DNA of 64,000 nt from Ktedonobacter racemifer DSM 44963 (GCF_000178855.1 NZ_ADVG01000002.1:1736001-1800000); one strand, 5' to 3'. Positions 1 to 9,353 are shown, counted from the first letter of the stretch. The notes: a model not told the origin generated them from the sequence alone. Program-made: numbers and translations.

Positions 1-1167
1 ACCCCGCCCGGAGAGTATCCCGCGTTTCCACCACCTCCAGGCTCCGGATCTGAGGGCGAGTCAGAGCGCCCGGCGGGCTACAACAATCCAGCCAGGCCCA
101 TTGCCGTTCCACCGGTGATTACCTTTGGGACAGGTGGACAACTCAACTCACGCTATACCTTTGATGCCTTTATCGTAGGCAAATCAAATCAACTGGCGCA
201 TGCTGCCTCCCTGGCCGCTTCAGAGAATCCCGGGCGCATCTATAATCCGCTTTTCCTCTACGGCGGCGTGGGCCTGGGCAAAACCCACCTGCTACACGCG
301 GTGGGACATGAGGGCGAGGTCAAAGGGCTGACTGTGCTTTATGTCACCTCGGAGAAATTTACCAACGAAATCATTAACGCTATTCGCTATCAGAAAACCG
401 AGGAGTTTCGCGCCAAGTATCGTCAGATTGATATCTTGCTAGTCGACGACATTCAGTTTATCGCAGGCAAAGAGTCAACCGAAGAAGAGTTCTTTCATAC
501 CTTCAATTCGCTCCACAACGCCAATAAACAAATCGTGGTCACCAGCGACCGGCCGCCCAAAGCCATACATAGCCTGCAAGATCGCCTGCGCTCCCGCTTT
601 GAATGGGGACTGCTGGCAGATGTACAACCACCAGAGTATGAGCATCGCCTGGCCATCTTACGCTCAAAAACCGATCTTCTGCACTTCTCGGTTCCCAGTG
701 CTGTTGTTGAATATGTGGCACGGCCAGAGTGCAGCAGTGTACGTGAACTGGAGGGGGCACTCAACCGCGTTATCGCCTACGCGACCCTGCATAACGCGCC
801 GATCACCGTGCAACTAGCCACCGACGCCCTGGAAAATATTTATAGCGATAAAAAACCATCTGCCGCTACCAAGTTAAGCGTCTCCGAGGTCATTGATGGT
901 GTCTGCCGCTATTATAATGTGGAGGCCGAACGTATCCGGGGAAAGCAACGCGACCGTGATATCGCCTGGCCGCGCCAGGTCGCGATGTATCTTATGCGTG
1001 AAGAGACCACGGCCTCGCTACAACAGATCGGTGCGGAACTGGGAGGGCGCGACCATACCACGATCATGCACGGCTGGGAGAAGGTACAGGGCGAGATGCG
1101 CCAGAGCGACCGTGTCCGACATGAAATCGCGACTGTCCTGGAGTCGCTCCACTCAAAACCCTACTAA
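1..1167 (+). CDS. dnaA: Chromosomal replication initiator DnaA, 5' end cut by window
   Basis: DnaA binds DnaA boxes at the origin and melts DNA in its ATP form. The frame is open from base 1, so the first GTG at 115 is not the real start; the first ~38 codons are a Pro/Gly-rich linker (domain II) and domain I lies outside the window. Visible motifs are LNSRYTFDAFIVGKSN at the start of domain III, Walker A GGVGLGKTH, Walker B ILLVDDIQF, and the domain IV signature GGRDHTTIMHGWEK. The gene ends normally at TAA. No clear TTATCCACA-type boxes are visible in the following gap, so an origin cannot be placed here. Confidence 0.97.
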   Translation, partial: TPPGEYPAFPPPPGSGSEGESERPAGYNNPARPIAVPPVITFGTGGQLNSRYTFDAFIVGKSNQLAHAASLAASENPGRIYNPLFLYGGVGLGKTHLLHAVGHEGEVKGLTVLYVTSEKFTNEIINAIRYQKTEEFRAKYRQIDILLVDDIQFIAGKESTEEEFFHTFNSLHNANKQIVVTSDRPPKAIHSLQDRLRSRFEWGLLADVQPPEYEHRLAILRSKTDLLHFSVPSAVVEYVARPECSSVRELEGALNRVIAYATLHNAPITVQLATDALENIYSDKKPSAATKLSVSEVIDGVCRYYNVEAERIRGKQRDRDIAWPRQVAMYLMREETTASLQQIGAELGGRDHTTIMHGWEKVQGEMRQSDRVRHEIATVLESLHSKPY

Positions 1168-1316
1168 GCTGCCCAGCCCTCTCTCTTGGCGGCACTCCTG
1201 GAATATTATACTATTTGATAGTGGATGCACAGCAACTAAGGACACTAATCGGTTACACTAGCGCTTGACGTGCCAGCACCAGGCGCATGGAGAGATCCAG
1301 GGAGAACACGAGACGT

Positions 1317-1907
1317 ATGCAACAACAGCAACAGCAACCTGGCAGCTATGATCTGCTAGCAGTCTTCACCGATGAGGAGAAAGCAGATGCCGCGAGCGCA
1401 AAATTGCGCAAAGAGGGCTTTAGCCTTGACGAGGTCTTTCAGCTTGAAGAAGGAATGGTAGGGCAGGGGCAATTCCGTGAGCATGGACCCAACCAGGCCC
1501 GCAGCGACTATTTTCTGCGTACGCAGAAGACCGGCCCCAAACCAATCTACATTATCCTCTTCGCAGTGATCTTTGGCGCGATTCTGGGTGTGCTTGCGCT
1601 CGTAGCGAGCTCTGCACTCCCCCATATTCTGCCAGAGCCCACCACGCTTATTGTAGGAGCGTTAATCGGTATCATCCTGGGAGCCAGCACTGGTACCTTT
1701 ACCCGGCGTAGGGTACGCGGTGCTATTGGCCAGGATGTCACCAAACAGACCGCGAGCAAAGAGCAACCCGTGCGTAGCAGTAAAGGCGCGCTTAATGTAG
1801 TGGCCCTGCGCCTGCCCGATAGTGAAAATATCAGTCGCAAGTCGCGCGCACGAGCCATCCTCCTCAACAGCGGAGGTAAGATCGACCGCAGCGTCGGTCG
1901 CCGCTAA
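1317..1907 (+). CDS. Membrane protein with a stress-protein-like N-terminal domain
   Basis: About 196 aa. The N-terminal ~70 residues (YDLLAVFTDEEKADAASAKL) resemble the short alpha/beta domain of general-stress / DUF1269-type proteins. Two membrane helices follow (IYIILFAVIFGAILGVLALV and TTLIVGALIGIILGASTG), then a basic cytoplasmic tail. ATG 1317 is chosen because GGGAGAA lies 9 bases upstream; ATG 1287 is in the same frame but has no good ribosome site. Function unknown. The gene ends directly before a 28-bp-stem hairpin that separates it from clpS. Confidence 0.7.
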   Translation: MQQQQQQPGSYDLLAVFTDEEKADAASAKLRKEGFSLDEVFQLEEGMVGQGQFREHGPNQARSDYFLRTQKTGPKPIYIILFAVIFGAILGVLALVASSALPHILPEPTTLIVGALIGIILGASTGTFTRRRVRGAIGQDVTKQTASKEQPVRSSKGALNVVALRLPDSENISRKSRARAILLNSGGKIDRSVGRR

Positions 1908-1913
1908 CAGACA

Positions 1914-1975
1914 GAGAAAAGAAATGTGGGGTGATGGGTGCTGCACTGCACCCATCACCCCACATTTCTTTTCTC
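1914..1975. terminator. Long perfect hairpin, 28-bp stem
   Basis: The arms 1914-1941 and 1948-1975 are exact reverse complements around a 6-base centre. It lies directly after the membrane-protein gene. There is no long U-tract, so it may be a processed 3' end or bidirectional barrier rather than a classical intrinsic terminator. It belongs to the set of long intergenic hairpins in this window. Confidence 0.8.
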
Positions 1976-2098
1976 CCCAAACCCGAAATTTGTCGGCAGG
2001 GACACTAGAAAAATGTGTAAGTCTTGGTTACAATAGAACTTAGCGGCGCACATATTCAGAGTAACTGAAATACTCACTCAGGAGTAGATAAAAGCGCA

Positions 2099-2407
2099 AT
2101 GGCACAGAGGCAATGCCAGCCTTCACGGCTAGAAATACGGCCCGAAGAGGTTGTACGTCAACGTAGCAGCTTGCTTCCTCTCTATAAAGTCATTCTTTTC
2201 AACGATGACTACAATGACATGCTGCATGTCGTTGCCGCGTTGCTTGAAACGGTCAACACCTTGACGATGCAGGAAGCAACTCACATTATGCTTACCGCGC
2301 ACCTGAACGGGAACGCTATCGTTATTGTGTGCCCCCACGAGCTAGCGGAACACTACCAGGAACGCTTGCTTGGCTATGCGTTAACCGTGACAATCGAGCC
2401 AGAATAG
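2099..2407 (+). CDS. clpS: ClpS adaptor for the ClpAP/ClpCP protease
   Basis: 102 aa, family length. ClpS delivers N-degron substrates to the Clp unfoldase. The core YKVILFNDDYNDMLHVV matches the ClpS N-degron pocket (NDDxxxMxxVV), and AHLNGNAIV matches the later conserved segment. ATG 2099 opens the only plausible frame. It is a single gene closed by its own terminator at 2417-2444, and no clp ATPase is adjacent. Confidence 0.93.
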   Translation: MAQRQCQPSRLEIRPEEVVRQRSSLLPLYKVILFNDDYNDMLHVVAALLETVNTLTMQEATHIMLTAHLNGNAIVIVCPHELAEHYQERLLGYALTVTIEPE

Positions 2408-2416
2408 TACTATAGT

Positions 2417-2444
2417 AAGGCGGTCACTTGACCGCCTTTTCTTG
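2417..2444 (+). terminator. Intrinsic terminator of clpS
   Basis: The stem AAGGCGGTCA / TGACCGCCTT is followed by TTTCTT. It starts 10 bases after the clpS stop. Confidence 0.85.
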
Positions 2445-2754
2445 TATGAGATAGACGTTACTCTGTAAGTGTATATTTAGACATCTCTATTTCAACCGAG
2501 AAAACAGCAAAACATCTTATAGCGTGCGTACGTATTACTAGTAAAGGAGTTGAATCGTTCGGCTAACCCGGCTCAGAGTATTGGGCATGACACTCATGCC
2601 GTTTAGTGTCATTGACGAACCCGTATTCTGGTACTACAATCCTGTAGGATGGAAAACCAGGCTGCCATTCGTACGAAAAATTGGGTACTGTAACGAATGT
2701 TCGGTCAGGAATTTATGATGCTGTTTATCATGCTCCATCAGGAGGAGATCTATT
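2445..2754 (+). promoter_or_regulatory. Upstream region of the universal stress gene with dyad symmetry
   Basis: No gene is seen here. The stretch 2584-2611 holds two overlapping inverted repeats that share a segment: GGCATGA/TCATGCC (3-base spacer) and TGACACT/AGTGTCA (10-base spacer). It may be an operator. A strong AGGAGG at about 2740 serves the gene at 2755. No convincing -35/-10 pair could be fixed. Confidence 0.35.
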
Positions 2755-3291
2755 ATGGTTCACTTATGGGGCTCCAAAGCCAAAGAAGAGACAGCGATGA
2801 GCAAGTCAGCCCTGGGTGAAAGCGCCACAGGCGATGTTGCTGTTGTGCTCTGCGGTGACAAACTGGACTCAAACCTGGTATACCTGGGTTGCCAGATGGC
2901 AAAAGGAGCCAAACGTAAGGTCCATCTTGTACATGTCATTGAAGTTCCACGTGCTCTTCCCCTCAAAGCCGTGCTAACAGAAGAGTCTGAGCGTGCTGAT
3001 CGCCTGCTTACTGGTGCCTTGAGTATTGCAGAAAAGGTCGGATGCCTGGCTGTTGCAGAGGTAGTACAAGCCCGTGACGCTGGTCCCGCCATCGTCGATG
3101 AAGCTAGAGACCACAATTGCGCGCTCATTTTGATAGGATTAGTTCGCAACTGTCAGAAGGCTCAATACGATCTTGGTAAGACAGTTCCCTATGTGCTCTC
3201 CAATGCCCCCTGCCGCGTCTGGCTGGTGCAGGATCCTGCCAATCAACCGCAGTGCCAGCAGACCCAACAACAGACAGTAGGAGTACACTAA
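2755..3291 (+). CDS. UspA-type universal stress protein
   Basis: 178 aa, slightly longer than the usual 140-160. Single Usp domain: the first strand is VAVVLCGDKLDSNLVYLGCQMA, then KVHLVHVIEVP, and LILIGLVRN, where ATP-binding members carry GSxG. The family's G-2x-G-9x-G(S/T) ATP motif is not intact, so it is probably a non-ATP-binding type. Start ATG 2755 has an AGGAGG; a second in-frame ATG lies 42 bases later. The Gln-rich tail is unremarkable. Confidence 0.8.
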   Translation: MVHLWGSKAKEETAMSKSALGESATGDVAVVLCGDKLDSNLVYLGCQMAKGAKRKVHLVHVIEVPRALPLKAVLTEESERADRLLTGALSIAEKVGCLAVAEVVQARDAGPAIVDEARDHNCALILIGLVRNCQKAQYDLGKTVPYVLSNAPCRVWLVQDPANQPQCQQTQQQTVGVH

Positions 3292-3300
3292 GATCTTATT

Positions 3301-3352
3301 CCGAAACCCAACGTCACTGGCGTAACTAGCGCTTCGCGCTCAGGGTTTTCGG
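3301..3352 (-). repeat. Copy 1 of a palindromic intergenic repeat
   Basis: Read on the minus strand it starts CCGAAAACCCTGAGCGCG and closes on TTTCGG. It matches the plus-strand sequence at 3551-3620 over nearly its full length, so the two are inverted copies about 200 bp apart. Each copy can fold on itself. Confidence 0.7.
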
Positions 3353-3373
3353 AGAAGAAGTAAGCCAAAGCGA

Positions 3374-3398
3374 GAGAGCCTCACGGCTCTCCCCTTTT
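3374..3398 (+). terminator. Intrinsic terminator after the universal stress gene
   Basis: The stem GAGAGCC / GGCTCTC with a 4-base loop is followed by CCCTTTT. Confidence 0.75.
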
Positions 3399-3550
3399 GT
3401 GCTTTTCAGGGAAAATATGAGCGGTAAGCCACAGCTCTTGCTTGTGGTCTAGAAATGTGTTGTCTTCCTGAATGACTTTCTATGTTACAATAAGACTGGA
3501 ACACTCGTGTCTAGCATACAGGCTGTAGTCCATGCTTAGTTACCACCTAT

Positions 3551-3620
3551 CCGAAAACCTGAGCGCGGAGCGCTAGCCACGGCAGTGGCGCCGCGCCCCC
3601 GAATGGGGGTTGGTTTTCGC
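3551..3620 (+). repeat. Copy 2 of the palindromic repeat, with a 19-bp insertion
   Basis: It starts CCGAAAACCTGAGCGCGG and ends GGTTTTCGC. Compared with copy 1 (inverted) it has an extra C/G-rich segment around 3591-3610. It lies just upstream of the GAF gene, and the rest of the 3292-3658 gap holds only the terminator at 3374. Confidence 0.7.
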
Positions 3621-3658
3621 ATAAGAGGTCAGAGAGTCACCAGGAGAGAAGATAACCC

Positions 3659-4315
3659 ATGACAACAGACGATAACGCTCATCAGTTGCCACGACGTTCA
3701 CATAGAGATTACTATACAGCTCTCCATCAGGCCGCGCTGACGTTTACCTCCAGTCTCGAACTGGACCAGGTGCTCCAGAGCATCGTCACCAGTACCACTG
3801 AGGCGATGCAGGTAAATGCCTGTGCTTTACGTCTGCTTGACCGCAAAAGCGGCCTGCTTCACTTAAGCTGCGTTCATGGACTCAGCGGCAACTATCTCGC
3901 GAAGGGTCCAGTAAGTCTCACCCAGAGCGCAATTGACAGCGATGCCATGCGTGGCACCCCGGTCTATGTACCCGATGTTCGCAGTGATACACGCTTTCAG
4001 TATCAGGATGCAGCCAGGCAAGAAGGCCTGGTCTCGGTCCTGTGTGTACCACTGGAAGTACGGGGAGAAGCCGTTGGGGTCATCCGCGTCTACACCAAGC
4101 AACAAACTGTTTTTGATGAAGATGATATCCAGTTTTTAACGGTTCTTGCAAGCCTGGCCGCACTCTCAATCGAGAACGCTCGTCTCTACGAGAATGTACG
4201 CACATCCTTTGATGGTATCATGGGTGCACTCTGGGGACAGGAGTATATCGACGAACAGCCAGCCGAGGTAAGCACCATACGGACACAAACGGTTATTCAA
4301 TTTCGCGAATCATAA
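3659..4315 (+). CDS. GAF-domain protein
   Basis: 218 aa, soluble. A single GAF domain covers residues ~20-170: SLELDQVLQSIVTSTTEAM, then ACALRLLDRKSGLLHL, VYVPDVRSDTRFQY and SVLCVPLEVRGEAVGVIRVY, which is the classic GAF core. There is no kinase, cyclase or HTH output domain, so it is a stand-alone sensor or adaptor. ATG 3659 follows CAGGAGAG. The ligand is unknown. Confidence 0.85.
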   Translation: MTTDDNAHQLPRRSHRDYYTALHQAALTFTSSLELDQVLQSIVTSTTEAMQVNACALRLLDRKSGLLHLSCVHGLSGNYLAKGPVSLTQSAIDSDAMRGTPVYVPDVRSDTRFQYQDAARQEGLVSVLCVPLEVRGEAVGVIRVYTKQQTVFDEDDIQFLTVLASLAALSIENARLYENVRTSFDGIMGALWGQEYIDEQPAEVSTIRTQTVIQFRES

Positions 4316-4377
4316 CGCGGCATAAGTAGGACGACGCATGCTTCAGCAGCGTCGTCCCTCTTCCCCTGCAAGCACCT

Positions 4378-4725
4378 CTAACCACGTTCAATCAACATTC
4401 CCACCTGGAGACCGCTGTTGTGTTGAGCAAGGATTTGCTCCATCTCTTCATGGGTACACCCAACTAAGATTTTTATCTCACTGTCGCGCACTAACGCGTC
4501 CACGCATACGATAAGCCCAGTCATCTGCCGCGCCTGCTGCGTACCCACCCAGACATCAATTCCGTCGCCATCAGCGGCACGCGTCCCTTGTAGATAGCCA
4601 TAGTCATAGGGGTAAATCATCTCCTCATAGCGTGGATGTCTCGATCCCCTGGGGCGATCTATCACAATTTCACTGTTTGCGACCAGGTCATCCAGCGCCT
4701 GCCAGAATCCTTCCTGCTGCGTCAA
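4378..4725 (-). CDS. Short inorganic pyrophosphatase-like protein
   Basis: 115 aa, against ~165-175 for bacterial class I pyrophosphatases. It keeps the start of the core (VIDRPRGSRHPRYEEMIYP), the YDYGYL segment and a DGDGIDVWVG metal site equivalent to the family's DGDPLDV. The later catalytic lysines and C-terminal helix are missing, as in other short members. It lies 15 bp downstream of the DUF711 gene on the same strand, so the two are probably one transcript. Hydrolysis of PPi is inferred. Confidence 0.7.
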   Translation of the reverse strand: MTQQEGFWQALDDLVANSEIVIDRPRGSRHPRYEEMIYPYDYGYLQGTRAADGDGIDVWVGTQQARQMTGLIVCVDALVRDSEIKILVGCTHEEMEQILAQHNSGLQVGMLIERG

Positions 4726-4740
4726 TATAGCATCCTTTCT

Positions 4741-5931
4741 CTATACAAGCGTATTTGTCAGATACGGCGAGCTAAACGTTGTGCTCTCGCCAGCTTGTCT
4801 TCCAGGAACCGGGAAGAGGCGCGCCGAGAGCGGTTTGCGCAGTCGCAGAGCAAGCGTCGCTACATCCAGGAGCAGCGCGGCAATCTCTTCGACGGAGCAG
4901 TCTCCTGGCAAGGGAACCGTGTCCAGTCCTGTCCCACACACGGTGGAATACAACAGGAGTTGATGGGCGTTGACTCGCCGCTCGGCCCAGCGCTGCCCTA
5001 ACAGGCGATCCTCCAGGACAGGAAGCATCAGACCGTTATAGCCACAGGTTGGCAGCTCCGTTCCCTTCAGGGCAGCGGTCAGCGCCGCTGCGACCGCGAG
5101 CGTTCCCGGCGATCCCAGGGGGCCATAGCCACAGAGTTCCATGGCCGCCGCGATACTCTCCTCGCCCATAGGCGCGGGCGAGAGATCGATACCGCCAAAG
5201 CGCACGCCATACGCTTCCGCCAACTGGCTGACTGCTTCCACCACCGGGCGGGCCTGTGCCTGCAAGGCAGCCTTGAGAGTCTCGCTTACGAGCGTCAGAT
5301 CGAGCGGGCCTGCCTGCTGGGCGCGCAACTGTTGTAGCGCCTCCGTCACAATGCTCACCCCCTGCAAACCAACACTCAGGCTACTAGTTCCCTCATGATA
5401 GGCCGCAGGAAAGAAGGGGCTACCAGGCTCAACACAGGCCAGCATAGCGAAACGGAAGTTGCCAAAGCCCTCTTCGCTTTCGCTCGCCAGGCGCTTGATA
5501 ATGTGGGCTGTGGGCAGAGCCGCCTGCGCGCGCAGGCCATGCTGGAGCGTTGCCAATTGAACTGTCGCACTCAAGGCTGGGGCTGGCAATAAAAGATCTG
5601 CTAATATATCCAGCCGCGCCAGGGGAAAGTCTGGGCGCGTCACCTGGGCCGCTCCCAGTGAACAATAGGCCAGGTTTTGCTCGTCCAATATTTCCTGCAA
5701 CTCCTGGATATACTGCTGAATCTCCGTCGCGGACCAGGACACCAGGTCATCCCACAAGGAACGCGTTGAGAGGCGCAGCGTCTGTAGCTCGTAGCCAGCC
5801 TCCGTGAGCCGTGCCTCAACCTCGCGTAACAGGGCGCTCGCCTGTTGTATATGCTTCACCGTCAGCGGGTGAGCGTCCGCCAGCCCCAGCGTAACAGTAC
5901 GAATGATGGGATTTTTCGGGGATGCAACCAT
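4741..5931 (-). CDS. DUF711-family protein
   Basis: About 396 aa. It matches the DUF711 / UPF0210 family of cytosolic proteins distantly related to anaerobic ribonucleotide-reductase-like folds; no reaction is established. Recognisable stretches are IRTVTLGLADAHPL near the N-terminus, FGNFRFAMLACVEPGSPFFP in the middle, and GGIDLSPAPMGEESIAAAME. ATG at 5931 is preferred because GAGGAAACAG precedes it; an in-frame start at 5979 has no such site. First gene of the pair with the pyrophosphatase. Confidence 0.8.
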   Translation of the reverse strand: MVASPKNPIIRTVTLGLADAHPLTVKHIQQASALLREVEARLTEAGYELQTLRLSTRSLWDDLVSWSATEIQQYIQELQEILDEQNLAYCSLGAAQVTRPDFPLARLDILADLLLPAPALSATVQLATLQHGLRAQAALPTAHIIKRLASESEEGFGNFRFAMLACVEPGSPFFPAAYHEGTSSLSVGLQGVSIVTEALQQLRAQQAGPLDLTLVSETLKAALQAQARPVVEAVSQLAEAYGVRFGGIDLSPAPMGEESIAAAMELCGYGPLGSPGTLAVAAALTAALKGTELPTCGYNGLMLPVLEDRLLGQRWAERRVNAHQLLLYSTVCGTGLDTVPLPGDCSVEEIAALLLDVATLALRLRKPLSARLFPVPGRQAGESTTFSSPYLTNTLV

Positions 5932-6100
5932 CTGTTTCCTCTTTTCCAATTGGTCGGTGTATGGTAATAAAAGAACCACAAAACGTCTATCGTTCTAGCT
6001 TTATTCTCTATGTATCCTTGTTTGATCTAGAGATTGACGAAAGTTTGTTCGTGGCGTACACTGCCAGCAAGAGCAAAATACAGGAGACTTTTTCGCAACT

Positions 6101-9100
6101 ATGACGCAGGGAACTGAACAACCTGAGATCCATACTCACACACCCGAATGCTTCCTCTGTGCCTTCGATCCAGGTCCTGATTGTACGGGGCTGCAACTCG
6201 AAGGGCGTATTCTCGTCGCTCAGGAACGGCTGGTGGCGGGCGAGCAGGTCGCGGTCTTCGTGCTGGATACCGGGAGCGCGCATATCGAGTTGCACCTGAA
6301 TGACCATTACTATCGCAGCCTGGTGCGTGAGCTTCGTGCCCGCTGGGATGTAGTCAAAATGCGTCCCTTGCGTCTGCGTGTCTATCATCTCCCGTTTGCG
6401 CCCACCGAACTTACCTTTCGTGACCGCTCACGTTCCTGCTATCGCGGCAACTCCTATACCCTGGCCGTGCTTGAGCCAGATACCCTGCTTAACATCACTG
6501 ACCTCAACCAGGCGGAATATTGCCAGCGCCAGCACCTCTTGCAGCGCTTGATCCCTTCGCCAGCAAACGCCGCGACCATTCGTGGTAACATTGTACATCA
6601 TTGCTTTAAGGAGCTTCTCAAGGAGCATGATCGCGGGAAATTCTTGCTACGAAAGGCAGATGAAGAGGAAAAGCAGGCACCAGAAACGGCGTATGTAAGC
6701 CTGCAACGTCACCTGGAGCAAGCATTACAGCTCCATAATATTGAGATGGCCCTCGCGGGCATTAATCCTGAAGCGATGCGCCAGGAGGTTCAGCCACACC
6801 TGGAAAGCCTGGCACGTTGGTTTGAACATGAACGCAATACACTCTGGGATATGCCGACTGCGCTTCAGGAGACTCACGAAACACAGGCAGATCCTGATAC
6901 CGCGCCCAACCAGGTGCGCGCCGAGACCTTTCTGCTGGCGCCTGAAATTGGGCTACGTGGACGCCTCGACCTCTTCTGGCGACAGGCTGGTCGTCAACGC
7001 CTGCTCGAACTTAAAACAGGGGGCGCCAAAGGCGAGCTTCCCCGCAAAGAGCATCGCTGGCAGGTCTATGGCTATCACTCTCTGCTCATGGTCCGCCGCG
7101 ATTCTCAGATGAAGAAGGCCCTCGCGACCCTCCTCTATAGCGGTACGCCACAACATGCCCAGGCCTTTGGCATCCCCGCTTCTATCCGCGAGATCCAGCG
7201 CGTCAATGAGCGGCGCAACACCCTGGTGCTCAGCCTGGCAACTGGCATTCCAACCACACCTCCAGGCCCCTCACGCTGCAATCGCTGTTCGCTCCAGAGC
7301 CAGTGCTATCAGCTCTCAAGCCTCCTCGACTGGCAGCTTCCAACCATCGACGCGGCCTTTCAGAATGGACAGGGCGAGGTAGGCGGTCCGGATACCCAGG
7401 ACAGGCGCCCCTGGCATTTCAACACTCAGGAGGATAAGGCCTTCTTCGCTCACTACTATCACCTGCTTCAATTGGAGGGCCGCGCGGGCGAAGAACAGCA
7501 GGCCAGGCTCTGGAATACACCGATAGAGGAGCGCCTTAAACAGGGAACAGCCATCCAGGGCCTGCAAGCGCTTGGCCCAGCCAACATTGCGAATGATGGC
7601 TGGCAACAGAGCTTTAGCTGCGAGAATACCTCTGAACTACGCGAGGGCGACGAGATTCTCTTGAGTAGCGGCGATCCCATCCGTGGAGAGGTCGTCAGTG
7701 GCACTATTCTCCAGATTAGTTCGCAAGCCGTAACCGTCTGGACACGCGAGCTGATTGACCACCCGGCCCTGCTCGACCGCTATGATAATGACTTGGTGCA
7801 TGTACGCACTTTGCAGAACCTGATGCGCTGGCTCCAGGTTGATCCTCACCTGCGTGACCTGGTCGCGGGGAAGGTCCGTCCGCGCTTTAAACAGCAACAG
7901 GTCCATCCAAGAGCAGACTTTAACGCTGAGCAGAACCTAGCGGTTGAGCGCGCCCTCCAAATGCAGGATTATCTACTCGTCCATGGCCCCCCAGGAACAG
8001 GGAAGACCAGCGTTATTGCCGAGATTGTCAAGCGCCTGACGCAACAGGGGCAGCGCGTCCTGCTGGCGGCCTTTACGAACCAGGCCGTCGATAATATTCT
8101 TCTGCGCCTTGAGCGCGAGGGCTTCGACACCTACCTGCGCCTGGGTCATGAGCGTAGCGTGGCCGAAGGAGTGCGCCCCCACCTGCTGAAAGGCTTGGTG
8201 GATGAGAGTCCGCATCCAGAGGCGGTACACGATCTGCTGCACTCTATGCCAGTGATTGCCTCAACGACTGCGACCTGGTCCTCTGATAAATATATGCCAT
8301 TCCACATGCTCACCAGCGAGAATGTCGCGCGTAAGCAGAGTGGACTGGACTTTGACGTTGCCATTATCGATGAGGCAGGCCAGCTTACTGTGCCCGCCAT
8401 CCTGGGAGCCTTGCGTTTCGCGCACCGCTTTATCCTGGTAGGCGATGAAAAGCAGCTTCCCCCCCTCGTCCTGAACCCGGAGGCCGCGACCCAGGGCTTA
8501 AGCGATTCCCTCTTCAGTCACCTTAAGCGCTTCGATGATGACTATATGCAGAATCAGGCCGTGGCCATCAGCGCCTGTGTGCCACTACGCACGCAGTATC
8601 GTATGAATAAGTGGATCTCAAACTTCTCTTCCACCGTCTTTTATGAGCGTCTGCTTCTCGCGCACCCCTCGATTGCCGAGCGAAAGCTAGACTTTACCTC
8701 TCTCTCGCCAACTCGCCAGGAGACAACCGCTATCACCGAGGTTCTCAGGCCGGGGCGCCCCCTGGCCTTCCTCGATAGCTCACCTCTTCAGGCGGAAGCG
8801 AACACATATGAAGCTGGACCGGGCGCGAGCGAGAGCAAAACGAGTAACGCCGAGGCACGAGTTGTACGCGACATCGTCGCGGAACTCCTCAAGCGTGGCA
8901 TCACACCGAAAGATATTGGCATTATCGCGCCTTTTCGCGCACAGGTCGCCACCATTCGGCGGCATCTCTTTAGCGGCGATCCTGCCAGCGGTTGGGAGGG
9001 GCTCCCGACCTCGTCCCTCCTGAGTGTGGATACCGTTGATCGCTTTCAGGGTGGCGAGCGCATGGTTATCATCATGTCCTTCGCGACCAGCCAGGAGCCT

Positions 9101-9304
9101 CCGGCAGGCAGCCAGCGACGTGACTTCCTGACCAATCCACATCGCTTAAATGTGGCCCTGACCCGCGCTCAACGCAAACTGATCCTGGTTGGCTGTGTTC
9201 CGGCCCTTGAGCCACTGCCTCTTTTCAGCCGCCTCATTACTTACTGCCGCAGCATGAAGGCCATTTTTCCGGCGGCTACCCCCACACTTACCCCCACCTC
9301 TTAA
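6101..9304 (+). CDS. DNA2-type Fe-S nuclease / superfamily 1 helicase
   Basis: 1067 aa. The N-terminal third is a Cas4/DNA2-like PD-(D/E)XK nuclease: an early Cys in NQAEYCQRQH, catalytic GRLDLFW and LLELKTGG, a following QVYGYHSLL helix, and a Cys cluster RCNRCSLQSQCYQL expected to bind 4Fe-4S. The C-terminal half is an SF1B helicase with Walker A HGPPGTGKTS, motif II AIIDEAGQL, motif III VGDEKQLPP, RTQYRMN, VDRFQGGERMVIIMS and NVALTRAQRK. ATG 6101 immediately follows a weak site. It stands alone. A role in end processing, repair or phage defence is inferred from architecture only. Confidence 0.9.
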   Translation: MTQGTEQPEIHTHTPECFLCAFDPGPDCTGLQLEGRILVAQERLVAGEQVAVFVLDTGSAHIELHLNDHYYRSLVRELRARWDVVKMRPLRLRVYHLPFAPTELTFRDRSRSCYRGNSYTLAVLEPDTLLNITDLNQAEYCQRQHLLQRLIPSPANAATIRGNIVHHCFKELLKEHDRGKFLLRKADEEEKQAPETAYVSLQRHLEQALQLHNIEMALAGINPEAMRQEVQPHLESLARWFEHERNTLWDMPTALQETHETQADPDTAPNQVRAETFLLAPEIGLRGRLDLFWRQAGRQRLLELKTGGAKGELPRKEHRWQVYGYHSLLMVRRDSQMKKALATLLYSGTPQHAQAFGIPASIREIQRVNERRNTLVLSLATGIPTTPPGPSRCNRCSLQSQCYQLSSLLDWQLPTIDAAFQNGQGEVGGPDTQDRRPWHFNTQEDKAFFAHYYHLLQLEGRAGEEQQARLWNTPIEERLKQGTAIQGLQALGPANIANDGWQQSFSCENTSELREGDEILLSSGDPIRGEVVSGTILQISSQAVTVWTRELIDHPALLDRYDNDLVHVRTLQNLMRWLQVDPHLRDLVAGKVRPRFKQQQVHPRADFNAEQNLAVERALQMQDYLLVHGPPGTGKTSVIAEIVKRLTQQGQRVLLAAFTNQAVDNILLRLEREGFDTYLRLGHERSVAEGVRPHLLKGLVDESPHPEAVHDLLHSMPVIASTTATWSSDKYMPFHMLTSENVARKQSGLDFDVAIIDEAGQLTVPAILGALRFAHRFILVGDEKQLPPLVLNPEAATQGLSDSLFSHLKRFDDDYMQNQAVAISACVPLRTQYRMNKWISNFSSTVFYERLLLAHPSIAERKLDFTSLSPTRQETTAITEVLRPGRPLAFLDSSPLQAEANTYEAGPGASESKTSNAEARVVRDIVAELLKRGITPKDIGIIAPFRAQVATIRRHLFSGDPASGWEGLPTSSLLSVDTVDRFQGGERMVIIMSFATSQEPPAGSQRRDFLTNPHRLNVALTRAQRKLILVGCVPALEPLPLFSRLITYCRSMKAIFPAATPTLTPTS

Positions 9305-9353
9305 GCGTGGTGTCAGTCGGCCACAACCTGTTTGCTCACAAGGGTAGGTACTG

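Noticed and set aside
1168..1316. Possible oriC next to dnaA
   Set aside because: No TTATCCACA-like boxes or AT-rich unwinding stretch could be found in the gap, and the other side of dnaA is outside the window.
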